A stretch of 59,107 nucleotides of DNA from Gammaproteobacteria bacterium (GTDB lineage: Bacteria > Pseudomonadota > Gammaproteobacteria > Chromatiales > Chromatiaceae), in NCBI GenBank assembly GCA_020445335.1, contig JAGRGU010000034.1:8549-67655 (forward strand), given 5' to 3'. Under the pieces are notes generated by a model. The model searched no databases and was not told the origin of the DNA. It saw only the letters and a program-made list of their open reading frames with translations. Shown here piece after piece: positions 17,636-25,244 of this stretch. How positions within the stretch are numbered: the first letter of the stretch is position 1; each line of letters opens with the position of its first letter. Position numbers and translations under genes: made by a program.

Positions 17636-18334
17636 ATGAAGCGTCTGTTGGATAAAGCGATCAACGGCTTTCTGGGTGTTTTCGGTTATGAAGTCAGAAG
17701 GAAGCATGACGACTTTTTTCTGTACGAATATGCATCTTATGAAGAGTACAGACAAGTTCAGGAGTTGCACAACAAGAGAAAGATAAATGAGATCTGGGCC
17801 GATGAGGCAACCTTGGATTTGGTCATCAAAAGGGTAAATGAAGAATTCCCCAATGTGAAAAATCTGTTCGGTATTTGTCATGGCACCAGGAACGGTTTCG
17901 AGCAAAATTACATCTCTTCCAAGTTGGGTGTGGAAATAATAGGCACTGATATATCCGAAACCGCGAGTCAATTTCCGCAATCGGTACAGTGGGATTTCCA
18001 TGACCGAAACGACGAATGGGTGGGTAAATGCAGTTTTATATACACCAATTCCCTCGATCAAAGCTGGAAGCCCAAACTGGCTGTATCGACATGGCTCGAG
18101 CAGTTACGTGAAGGCGGGTTGCTGTTCATTGAGCACACCGAGGCGCATGGCCCACAGGGTGCAGGTGAAATGGATCCTTTTGGCGCCAAGCCTTACTATG
18201 TGCCGTATTTATTGTGCGATTGGTTCAAGCATCGAATAGCTATAGAAATCATTACATCGACCAAATCGAACAACAATAATAAAGTCTGGCTGTTCGTAGT
18301 TAAAAAACTGGGTCAAGTTGCAGCGGTTGTATGA
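17636..18334 (+). CDS. Class I SAM-dependent methyltransferase-like protein
   Basis: A 232-residue protein from ATG 17636 (a second in-frame ATG lies at 17630). The centre contains KNLFGICHGTRNGFEQNYIS and EIIGTDISE, a degenerate Rossmann glycine loop and the acidic end of strand beta 2. WDFHDRNDEW and FIYTNSLDQSWKP follow at the position of motif IV, and LREGGLLFIEHTE resembles the later strand. This fits a class I methyltransferase-like fold with an unusual CHGTRNG loop instead of GxGxG, so SAM binding is not certain. The low-GC composition is shared with the preceding gene. It is probably a polysaccharide-modifying enzyme. Confidence 0.6.
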   Translation: MKRLLDKAINGFLGVFGYEVRRKHDDFFLYEYASYEEYRQVQELHNKRKINEIWADEATLDLVIKRVNEEFPNVKNLFGICHGTRNGFEQNYISSKLGVEIIGTDISETASQFPQSVQWDFHDRNDEWVGKCSFIYTNSLDQSWKPKLAVSTWLEQLREGGLLFIEHTEAHGPQGAGEMDPFGAKPYYVPYLLCDWFKHRIAIEIITSTKSNNNNKVWLFVVKKLGQVAAVV

Positions 18335-18378
18335 TTCCGGCAATCGCGTAGGTTGTTAGCCGTGCCTCAGAGTTGAAG

Positions 18379-19629
18379 CTAGGCTCCGCCCTCGCCAATG
18401 CCGGGATTCATCGCAGACACCGTATCTTTCAATGTTGCTTCCAGTTTATCCAGCACGATCTCCTGAGAATAATTTTGCTGAAAATAGTGCAGGCCGCGGC
18501 TGCCGTAGTCGCTTCTTTGCTGCAATGGGATCGACTTCATCCTTAGGATTGCTTCCGCCAGGGCGGTAGGAGAGCCGGGCGGCACTACGATGCCGGCGCC
18601 CGCCTCGAGCATGATGCGTGCACCCTCACCTTTGAGCGAAGCGATGATTGGCTTTCCGCAGGCCATGTAACTTTGCAGTTTGGAGGGAACGGTGAGCGCG
18701 AATATGGGCGCATCTTTCAAGCTCACCAGCATTGCGTCGGCGTGAGCGAACAGCAGAGGCATGCGTTCCTCGGGATGACGGCCCAGGAATAGCACCTTCG
18801 AAGTCAGACCGAAGCGCGCCACCTGGTCTTTCGCACGTTCGAGCCCGCGTCCCGATCCGATAATCACCCAGCTGATATCCTGCGTCTTGAGTTCGCGGGC
18901 GGCCTTGATCAGGGTATCGAAATCCTGGCTCTCTCCGATATTTCCCGCAAATACGAGTCGAAAACCGGATTGCGGCATCAATGCGGCCTCGGCCGGCGCC
19001 TGCTCGGGTGGGACGGGACGATAGATGGCGCGTGCTGTATTCGGCAATACACGAATTCGTTCCTCCGGCACTCCGAAACGGGTGATCATCGGAACGAATC
19101 CGGCGCTCTGCACGAGTACGCAGTCGGCTTGCCGATGCAGCCAGCCACAAATCCAGTTCAGCGGCTTCACCAGAATGGGGTTACGCAGATTCAGCGTGTA
19201 AGTTGCGCTTTCCGGCCAGATGTCCTGGACCCAATAGACGCTGGGTACTCTGCGAACTCTTTTCAGAAATATGGCGACAAAAGCCTGAAACACCGGCGAG
19301 GGCATAGAGACGAATGAGACGTCAGGCTTGCTCTTCAGCTTTCTCCAGGCAGTCCAGCTGGCGGTCACGGGATAGGTCAGATAATTCAACGCCAGCCGCA
19401 GTCTTGATCTGCCGCGGGCGACCGTCCATGCACGGTCGATGCGAACGCCATTCCAGGTTTCGCTGCGATTCAGCCTGTTTGAGTACCCTGCGAAAAAACT
19501 GTCTTGTCCATAATTGGGAACGCAGCATATCACGTGCACCTGGTGTCCCCGTTTTACCAGTTCGCCGGCGATCAGATTGTTGAAATATTGTTCGGGAAAA
19601 AAGTACTGCGAAATATAAGCAATGCGCAC
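18379..19629 (-). CDS. wbuB: Glycosyltransferase family 4, WbuB-like (L-aminosugar transferase)
   Basis: A 416-residue GT4 protein. The N terminus (MRIAYISQYFFPEQYFNNLIAGEL) and the segments VICCVPNYG, VYWVQDIWPES and VLPNTARAIYRP are characteristic of the WbuB/WbjE group that transfers L-FucNAc-type sugars. The C-terminal domain has LVFAGNIGESQDFDTLIKAA and LQSYMACGKPIIASLKGEGA. It is the last gene of the fnl-type block, exactly where wbuB sits in E. coli O26/O145 loci. Its donor is therefore probably the UDP-L-6-deoxyaminosugar made by the upstream genes (inference). It ends 44 bases from the convergent methyltransferase-like gene. Confidence 0.86.
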   Translation of the reverse strand: MRIAYISQYFFPEQYFNNLIAGELVKRGHQVHVICCVPNYGQDSFFAGYSNRLNRSETWNGVRIDRAWTVARGRSRLRLALNYLTYPVTASWTAWRKLKSKPDVSFVSMPSPVFQAFVAIFLKRVRRVPSVYWVQDIWPESATYTLNLRNPILVKPLNWICGWLHRQADCVLVQSAGFVPMITRFGVPEERIRVLPNTARAIYRPVPPEQAPAEAALMPQSGFRLVFAGNIGESQDFDTLIKAARELKTQDISWVIIGSGRGLERAKDQVARFGLTSKVLFLGRHPEERMPLLFAHADAMLVSLKDAPIFALTVPSKLQSYMACGKPIIASLKGEGARIMLEAGAGIVVPPGSPTALAEAILRMKSIPLQQRSDYGSRGLHYFQQNYSQEIVLDKLEATLKDTVSAMNPGIGEGGA

Positions 19630-19637
19630 GCTGCCGC

Positions 19638-20801
19638 CTACTTTGCCGGTTCGGTCGAAAGATCGTTTTTGCGCACGCCGGCCCAGGTGTTTGACAGGCG
19701 CGCGGTACCCATAATCAGGTTGACGACACGGTCTGAAGTATTGGCCACGGAATAATCGACAGGGACCGGGCGTGTCACTCCCGCTGCAGCGTTTGCAGCA
19801 AAGGACTCAGTCACCAGTCTGACACCGTCAAGCATTGTCTCCTGGTCTAGTCCTGTCATCATGACACAGCCGACATCCAATCCCTCGGGGCGCTCTATCG
19901 CGTCACGCGGTGTGACCGCAGGGAATCCCAATATCGAGGCTTCCTCGGCGATGGTGCCGCTGTCCGAAACGGCACAAAAGGCATTCATTTGCAGCTGGTT
20001 GTAGTCGAAGAAACCAAACGGCTTCAGAAACCGGATACCAGAGTGCAGTCGTTCCTCGCCGATCGCCTCCAGCCGCTTGCGTGTGCGCGGGTGGGTAGAA
20101 AACACCAGCGGCATCTCATAGGTTTCGGCAAGCGTATTGAGCGCTAGAAGCAGCGACTTGAGTCTCGCGCTGCTGTCCACGTTCTCCTCCCGATGCAGTG
20201 AGATGACGAAGTATTCCCGCGGCCGCAGCTGTAGCCGCGCCAGTATGTCGGATGCTCCGATTTCGGCGCGGAAATGGTCCAATACCTCGCGCATCGGCGA
20301 GCCGGTCAGATATATGCGCCGTTGGGCGAATCCTTCGGCAATGAGATGGCGACGGGCATGTTCCGTGTATACGAGGTTGAAGTCGGAGATGTGGTCAACC
20401 ATCCGTCGATTGGTCTCTTCCGGAACGTTGAGATCGAAAGAGCGGTTGCCTGCCTCCATGTGATAGATTGGTACTTTCATGCGTCGTGCAATGATGGCGG
20501 AAATGGCAGAGTTGGTGTCGCCTAGAATCAATACGGCTTCGGGTTCCTCTTGCGCTATCACCCGTTCACTCTCGGCCAGAATGCGACCGAGCGTGGCTCC
20601 CAGTGATTGGCCTCCTACCCCGAGGAAATGATCCGGTTCACGGATGCCGAGCTCCTTGAAGAAGACCTCATTGAGTTCGTAGTCGTAGTTCTGCCCCGTA
20701 TGCACCAGTACGTGATTACAGTAGCGATCCAGCTTGGGAATGATGCACGAGAGCCGGATAATCTCCGGTCGTGTACCGACGATGGTCATCACCTTAAGCA
20801 T
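19638..20801 (-). CDS. fnlC: UDP-N-acetyl-L-hexosamine C2-epimerase (FnlC/WbjD/WbvD type)
   Basis: A 387-residue WecB-superfamily 2-epimerase: VMTIVGTRPEIIRL at the N terminus, VHTGQNYD, LGDTNSA and HMEAGNRSFDLNVPEETNRR. The GNRSFDLNVPEE stretch separates the FnlC/WbjD/CapG group from ordinary UDP-GlcNAc 2-epimerases. In the known pathways it converts UDP-L-PneNAc to UDP-L-FucNAc, or UDP-L-RhaNAc to UDP-L-QuiNAc. ATG 20801 overlaps the fnlA stop by eight bases; an upstream start at 20813 is less likely. It sits between fnlA and wbuB in an order matching fnl loci. Confidence 0.9.
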   Translation of the reverse strand: MLKVMTIVGTRPEIIRLSCIIPKLDRYCNHVLVHTGQNYDYELNEVFFKELGIREPDHFLGVGGQSLGATLGRILAESERVIAQEEPEAVLILGDTNSAISAIIARRMKVPIYHMEAGNRSFDLNVPEETNRRMVDHISDFNLVYTEHARRHLIAEGFAQRRIYLTGSPMREVLDHFRAEIGASDILARLQLRPREYFVISLHREENVDSSARLKSLLLALNTLAETYEMPLVFSTHPRTRKRLEAIGEERLHSGIRFLKPFGFFDYNQLQMNAFCAVSDSGTIAEEASILGFPAVTPRDAIERPEGLDVGCVMMTGLDQETMLDGVRLVTESFAANAAAGVTRPVPVDYSVANTSDRVVNLIMGTARLSNTWAGVRKNDLSTEPAK

Positions 20802-21804
20802 CGAGCGCCTCACGAATGTAGTCCAGTGTCAGGAGCAGCTCCTTCACCTCTGCAACGCCAAGGCGCCGGGTGTTGTGTGAGGTGTAGTCTTCCGTCAGAG
20901 AGAAGCTCGTTTCGCCCTCGACGAAGTATTTGGCGTAGTTCAGATCGCGCACATCCATCGGTACGCGGAAGTAGCGCTCGGTTTCAACCGCCTTCGCCAC
21001 CTCCTCCCTCGATAGCAGCGTTTCGTAGAGTTTCTCGCCGTGTCTGGTGCCGATGATGCCTGTGGGAATCGTGCTGTCGAACAGCTCTTTTAGCGCCTGG
21101 GCCAGGTCGCCGACGGTCGACGCTGGCGATTTCTGCACGAAGATGTCTCCCTGCTCGGCGTGTTCGAAGGCGTGCAACACCAATTCGACCGACTCATCCA
21201 GCGACATCAGGAAGCGCGTCATGTTCGGGTCCGTAACTGTCAGTTGCCTGCCCGTTCGTATCTGCTCTATGAACAGCGGAATGACGGAACCCCGTGAGGC
21301 CATCACGTTTCCGTAGCGGGTGGCACACATCACTGTCCCGCCGGGAGGAATGCCGCGCGACTTTGCGACCATCAGTTTTTCTGCCATTGCCTTGGAGATA
21401 CCCATGGCGTTGATCGGATATACGGCTTTGTCGGTGCTGAGTACAACCACCCTGCTTACCCCGCGTACGATCGCCGCATTGAGCACGTTTTCCGTGCCCA
21501 GCACGTTGGTGCGTACCGCTTCCATGGGATAGAACTCACAGGACGGTACCTGTTTCAGCGCCGCTGCGTGGAACACGATATCGACGCCGCTCATTGCCTG
21601 CACCACGCTGTCGTAATCGCGTACGTCTCCGATGTAAAACTTGACCTTGTCATTGGCCAGTGCAATGCGCATATCTTCCTGCTTCTTTTCGTCGCGCGAG
21701 AAGATACGGATCTCGTGAACCGCAGTATCGAGGAAACGCTTCAGGACAGCATGGCCGAATGATCCTGTTCCACCCGAAATCAGAAGGACTTTGTTTTCAA
21801 ACAT
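20794..21804 (-). CDS. fnlA: UDP-GlcNAc 4,6-dehydratase/5-epimerase (FnlA/WbjB type)
   Basis: A 336-residue SDR without membrane segments, of the FnlA/WbjB/CapE group: LLISGGTGSFGHAVLKRF, IFSRDEKKQEDMR, HAAALKQVPSCEFYPMEAVRTN and STDKAVYPINAMGISKAMAEK. As in other inverting dehydratases of this group, Met replaces the usual catalytic Tyr (M-x3-K in MGISK). It makes UDP-2-acetamido-2,6-dideoxy-L-lyxo/arabino-4-hexulose, the common precursor of L-FucNAc, L-QuiNAc and L-RhaNAc. I prefer ATG 21804 to the GTG two codons upstream (21810). Confidence 0.93.
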   Translation of the reverse strand: MFENKVLLISGGTGSFGHAVLKRFLDTAVHEIRIFSRDEKKQEDMRIALANDKVKFYIGDVRDYDSVVQAMSGVDIVFHAAALKQVPSCEFYPMEAVRTNVLGTENVLNAAIVRGVSRVVVLSTDKAVYPINAMGISKAMAEKLMVAKSRGIPPGGTVMCATRYGNVMASRGSVIPLFIEQIRTGRQLTVTDPNMTRFLMSLDESVELVLHAFEHAEQGDIFVQKSPASTVGDLAQALKELFDSTIPTGIIGTRHGEKLYETLLSREEVAKAVETERYFRVPMDVRDLNYAKYFVEGETSFSLTEDYTSHNTRRLGVAEVKELLLTLDYIREALDA

Positions 21805-21818
21805 CTGCACTCTCTAAA

Positions 21819-22676
21819 CTATGCTCGGTTTGCGTACATGAGATCGACCAGCGCCCGCCAGGTTGGTGCCTGATAGCCGGTCGCCTCACGGAAGCGGGTG
21901 CCATTCAGTGACCGGTCGATGCAGACCCTGTCGTCCGGTTCGATGTGGATTCTCTTGCCATAGACCTTGGCTACCAGGGTCAGCAGGTCGTATTTAGAAA
22001 TCGGCTCCGCAGCCAGGTGATAAAGACCGTTCAGTTCCGGATGAGGTAGCACGTGATTCTGTATGACCCGGGCCAGCTCAACAGTCGGCAATCCGGAGAA
22101 TACTGCCCGCCTGTATCCTTTGATCGATCCTTCCTGCGCAAGGAACCACTCTACCAGGCCGTGCGTTGTCCCTAACTCGTGGCCGATTATCGAGGTGCGC
22201 AGGGTGATCGCGTCGGGACCGCCGACCTCGCCTATGTACTTCGATTTTCCATACAGGTCGATGGCGTCGGAATGGTCGTCCTCGCTGTAGTTGCCGCGCG
22301 TTCCCTGGAAAACACAGTCTGTGCTGATATGGATCAGGCGTGCACCGCCGATTCTGCAAAGGTTGGCAAGCCTGTGCGGCAGCATGGCGTTGATCGGTAG
22401 CGCGGCCAACGGCTCTTCGGCTTCCCTGTATTGCTTGACGAGGCCGATACAGTTGATCACGCAATCTGGTCTGGTGCGGGAAAAGAGGGTGATCAGCGCA
22501 TCGCTGTTTTCCGCGTCGATCCCGATCACGGATTCAATACTGGACAGAGCGGGAAAGTGGTTGCGAAGATCCAGCGAGCGGCTCACCGCAACGACCGAGT
22601 GTTCACTGCTTGAGGCAAGAACGCGAACGACCGCATGTCCCAACATACCGGAAGCACCCAAGACCAGAATTCGCAT
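21819..22676 (-). CDS. RmlD-like 4-ketosugar reductase (WbvR-like), in place of FnlB
   Basis: A 285-residue SDR: MRILVLGASGMLGHAVVRVL, then NCIGLVKQ, HISTDCVFQGTRGNYSEDD and DLYGKSKYIGE (catalytic Y-x3-K). The DCVFQGTRGNY signature belongs to the dTDP-4-dehydrorhamnose reductase (RmlD) family. FnlB/WbjC/CapF would be about 370 residues with a C-terminal cupin, which is absent here. V. cholerae O37 WbvR is an RmlD-type enzyme used with WbvB and WbvD to make UDP-L-RhaNAc/L-QuiNAc. By that analogy, this cluster should make the L-rhamno/L-quinovo rather than the L-fuco sugar (inference). It lies 14 bases before the fnlA start. Confidence 0.87.
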   Translation of the reverse strand: MRILVLGASGMLGHAVVRVLASSSEHSVVAVSRSLDLRNHFPALSSIESVIGIDAENSDALITLFSRTRPDCVINCIGLVKQYREAEEPLAALPINAMLPHRLANLCRIGGARLIHISTDCVFQGTRGNYSEDDHSDAIDLYGKSKYIGEVGGPDAITLRTSIIGHELGTTHGLVEWFLAQEGSIKGYRRAVFSGLPTVELARVIQNHVLPHPELNGLYHLAAEPISKYDLLTLVAKVYGKRIHIEPDDRVCIDRSLNGTRFREATGYQAPTWRALVDLMYANRA

Positions 22677-22687
22677 CGTTACTCCTG

Positions 22688-23479
22688 TTACCGCAGTGAG
22701 GACTGCAGTTGTCCGGGACGGGTCAACGCGTCGTGTTGCGTACGCTCGGGATAGTTGATCAGGACCGCGCGGTATTTGCCTTTGAAAACGAAGAGACTGC
22801 CCGCTGCGGCGCCAATTACCGGATGTCGTTGAACCAGCTGGCTGATATGGTCAAGCGAACCGGCGCCGCCGAGTACCGTCAACGGCACCTTGATGGCTTC
22901 CCGCACCCGATCGACCAGTGCAAGATCGTAGCCTTGCATTTTTCCATCATTGTCAACGGAATTGAGGACGATTTCGCCAACACCCAGATCCTGCAATTTG
23001 CGGGCAAAAAGGATGGGATCGAGCCCGGTACGGCGCGTGGCGTTGAGGGTCACCACCTCCTGTTTCCGCAAGAGGCCACCGGCTTTGACGTCCATTACCG
23101 CAACGATGCTCTGACCTCCGACACGTTCGGCGGCATGCATGATCAGTTCGGGATCGTCCACCGCTGCGGAACCAAGCGCGACTTTTTCGACGCCGAGCGC
23201 AATCAACCCCTCAATCTGATCGACTCTCTTGACGCCACCTCCGTAACAGAGTGGCATACGGCACTCTGCAGCCAGCTGGCCGATCAAGGTCATATCCGGC
23301 GCCTTACCCTGACGACTGGCATCGATGTCCAGCACCATCAGTTCGTCGACCTCCTTTTCGTTGAAGATCCTGACTGCATTTAGCGGGTCTCCAACATATT
23401 TGGGATCGGTAAACCGCACGGTTTTGACGAGACCTCCCTTGTGTATCAGCAGGCAGGGAATGATACGTGGCCGCAACAT
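22688..23479 (-). CDS. wbuZ: HisF-like synthase subunit for sugar amidination (HisF2/WbuZ)
   Basis: A 263-residue TIM barrel: RIIPCLLIHKGGLVKTVRF at the start, LCYGGGVKRVDQIEGLIALGVEKVALGSAA in the middle and LGGAGSLDHI near the end. Compared with true HisF (IPCLDVKDGRVVK), the catalytic Asp near residue 11 is replaced by Leu and the second site reads SVDNDGKMQGYD. This is the pattern of HisF2/WbuZ paralogues from O-antigen loci rather than histidine biosynthesis. With HisH it forms a glutaminase complex delivering ammonia to the WbpG/WbuX-type amidotransferase. ATG 23479 lies 2 bases after the hisH stop. Confidence 0.92.
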   Translation of the reverse strand: MLRPRIIPCLLIHKGGLVKTVRFTDPKYVGDPLNAVRIFNEKEVDELMVLDIDASRQGKAPDMTLIGQLAAECRMPLCYGGGVKRVDQIEGLIALGVEKVALGSAAVDDPELIMHAAERVGGQSIVAVMDVKAGGLLRKQEVVTLNATRRTGLDPILFARKLQDLGVGEIVLNSVDNDGKMQGYDLALVDRVREAIKVPLTVLGGAGSLDHISQLVQRHPVIGAAAGSLFVFKGKYRAVLINYPERTQHDALTRPGQLQSSLR

Positions 23480-23481
23480 GG

Positions 23482-24096
23482 TTATTGCACCGCAAAGTTC
23501 CGTAGCAGGTCTATGCCCCACTGGTGGCTCTTCTCCGGATGGAATTGCGTGCCGAAAATGTGCCCTTTTCGCACGGCGGAGGTGAATTCATTACCGTAGT
23601 TTGCCGTGGCAAGTATTTCCGTCTGCTGTCGGGGCACGACGTAGTATGAGTGCAGAAAGTAGTAGCGTGGCGCCTCGATACGCTGGAACAGGCTGTCATT
23701 GGATATCGGTTGTACATCGTTCCAGCCCATATGCGGCAGGGGTGCGTCGCCAATCTGCACCGCGTCAAAGCGCGCCACTTCCGCATCGATCCAGCCGAGG
23801 CCCGGCAGGTCACCTTCATCACTGCGTCGCGCCAATATCTGCATGCCGACGCAGACGCCGAGCACCGGTACCTGGCGCTCCAGCACCAGCAGGTCGAGAA
23901 TGTCCCGGAGACCGGAGTTGTTCAATCGCGCCATGGCCCAATCGAATGCTCCGACGCCGGGCAGGATGATCTTTTCCGCTCCAGCCAGCTGCTCGGGTGT
24001 CGCGGCTACCTCGACCGGGATGTTCAGGCGCTGATAGATGTTTGCAAAGGCCTGGATATTCCCCAAACCGTAATTGACCAACGTCACACCTGGCAT
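23482..24096 (-). CDS. wbuY: HisH-like glutamine amidotransferase for sugar amidination (HisH2/WbuY)
   Basis: A 204-residue class I glutamine amidotransferase: VTLVNYGLGNIQAF, the ILPGVGAFDWAM oxyanion region, the nucleophile Cys in VLGVCVGMQIL (about residue 84) and the His-Glu pair in GTQFHPEKSH near the C terminus. The triad is complete. It hydrolyses glutamine and channels ammonia through the HisF-like partner. The absence of other his genes and the flanking fnl/wbuX genes mark it as the O-antigen paralogue. ATG 24096 is separated from the upstream stop by two bases, so the three genes are coupled. Confidence 0.92.
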   Translation of the reverse strand: MPGVTLVNYGLGNIQAFANIYQRLNIPVEVAATPEQLAGAEKIILPGVGAFDWAMARLNNSGLRDILDLLVLERQVPVLGVCVGMQILARRSDEGDLPGLGWIDAEVARFDAVQIGDAPLPHMGWNDVQPISNDSLFQRIEAPRYYFLHSYYVVPRQQTEILATANYGNEFTSAVRKGHIFGTQFHPEKSHQWGIDLLRNFAVQ

Positions 24097-24098
24097 CG

Positions 24099-25244
24099 TT
24101 AGAATGCTCCGCCGCGGCGTGTACCTGCGAGACGCGACAGCACCCATTCGCCCAACTCAAAAATCCGATGTTGGTTGCGATAGTCCCGATAAGACTTCAG
24201 CGGCATCTCAAGATACCCACGCAGTGTTTCGGAGCTTATACCCAGCTTGGTAGCGATGTAATCGAAATCCTGCTGGATGAGTTCCGGGTCGTAGGGTGGG
24301 CGTTCGAGTTCCTGCAATGCCTGATCGCGGCTCAATTGATCTGTAAGAATCAAGCTGGAGAGATCGACGCGGCGCATGTCGAAAGCAAAGCGGGTGGGCA
24401 GCCAATAGCCTTCGAAGAAGCGAGTGAATCTGGACTCGAAATGCTTTTGTGGATAGGGTTTCCAACCGTACTCACGCTGCATGGTATCCATAGCCTGTTG
24501 CTTTACGTAGGGCATGTAATTCAGCGGTTTGAATACCTTGATTCCGCGCAGGTATCGCAGATAGAACTTGTGGTAGAAAACGGAACTGAACGGATAGGTG
24601 CGCATGGATACGGTGCCGAAGCGCGCCAGAATATCGCGTATCTGCATCATGTCCGTCCCCCAATATATGATATCGAGGGGGCGCGGAACGCACTCGGTGG
24701 AGATGTTTCCACCGTTCAGAATGTATTTGATCCCGTGTTTTCGGGCAAACTTGTAGAGCACGCCGATGAATGCCAGGTCCTGGGGGGTATCGATATGCGG
24801 TACACCGCTCTTGAACATCGCAAGCTGAAAGTCACGCATCTCCTCCCAGTTTATCACCTCGGTGTAGAGGTCGAGTCCCAGCCTGTCGATCAGGCCGTTG
24901 ATGTTGTGAACCGCTATTTCTGAATTCCAGCCGCCGTCCACGTGGAATACCAGAGGCCGTAAGCCGAACTCCGTCACCATTACGTGCAGCATGTAGGAAC
25001 TGTCCGCGCCGCCGCTCAGGCCCATGATGCAGTCGAAATCTCGGCCTTTGCCGGAATTCCTGATTGCGTCGACGGTGGCTTCCAGTTGGTGCCGGCCTTC
25101 GCTGCCGCTATGCCAGTGTGGTTTCACATTGTGGTAGAAATCGTGGTACAGATTACAGACGCCCGCTGCATCGAAGGAGATCCCGGGGTAGCTCGTATCC
25201 AGTACCAGCTTGTTGCAGATTTGGTAGGAATTGGTCGTTGTCAT
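24099..25244 (-). CDS. wbuX: N-acetyl sugar amidotransferase (WbuX/LfnA/WbpG family)
   Basis: A 381-residue ATP-PPase. The N terminus has CNKLVLDTSYPGISFDAAGVCN. The PP-loop is CIMGLSGGADSSYMLH at about residue 74, followed by FHVDGGWNSEIAV and ILNGGNISTECV. This is the WbpG/PseA/LfnA family, which adenylates the carbonyl of an N-acetyl group and replaces oxygen with ammonia to give an acetamidino group. In E. coli O145 (wbuX) and P. aeruginosa O12 (lfnA) homologues are needed for L-FucNAm. Here the linked sugar genes are fnl-type too. ATG 25244 overlaps the stop of the upstream glycosyltransferase gene. Confidence 0.92.
   Translation of the reverse strand: MTTTNSYQICNKLVLDTSYPGISFDAAGVCNLYHDFYHNVKPHWHSGSEGRHQLEATVDAIRNSGKGRDFDCIMGLSGGADSSYMLHVMVTEFGLRPLVFHVDGGWNSEIAVHNINGLIDRLGLDLYTEVINWEEMRDFQLAMFKSGVPHIDTPQDLAFIGVLYKFARKHGIKYILNGGNISTECVPRPLDIIYWGTDMMQIRDILARFGTVSMRTYPFSSVFYHKFYLRYLRGIKVFKPLNYMPYVKQQAMDTMQREYGWKPYPQKHFESRFTRFFEGYWLPTRFAFDMRRVDLSSLILTDQLSRDQALQELERPPYDPELIQQDFDYIATKLGISSETLRGYLEMPLKSYRDYRNQHRIFELGEWVLSRLAGTRRGGAF

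Noticed and set aside
22688..24096. HisF and HisH as part of histidine biosynthesis
   Set aside because: There are no other his genes, HisF lacks its catalytic Asp, and the pair is coupled to a WbuX-type amidotransferase and fnl genes.
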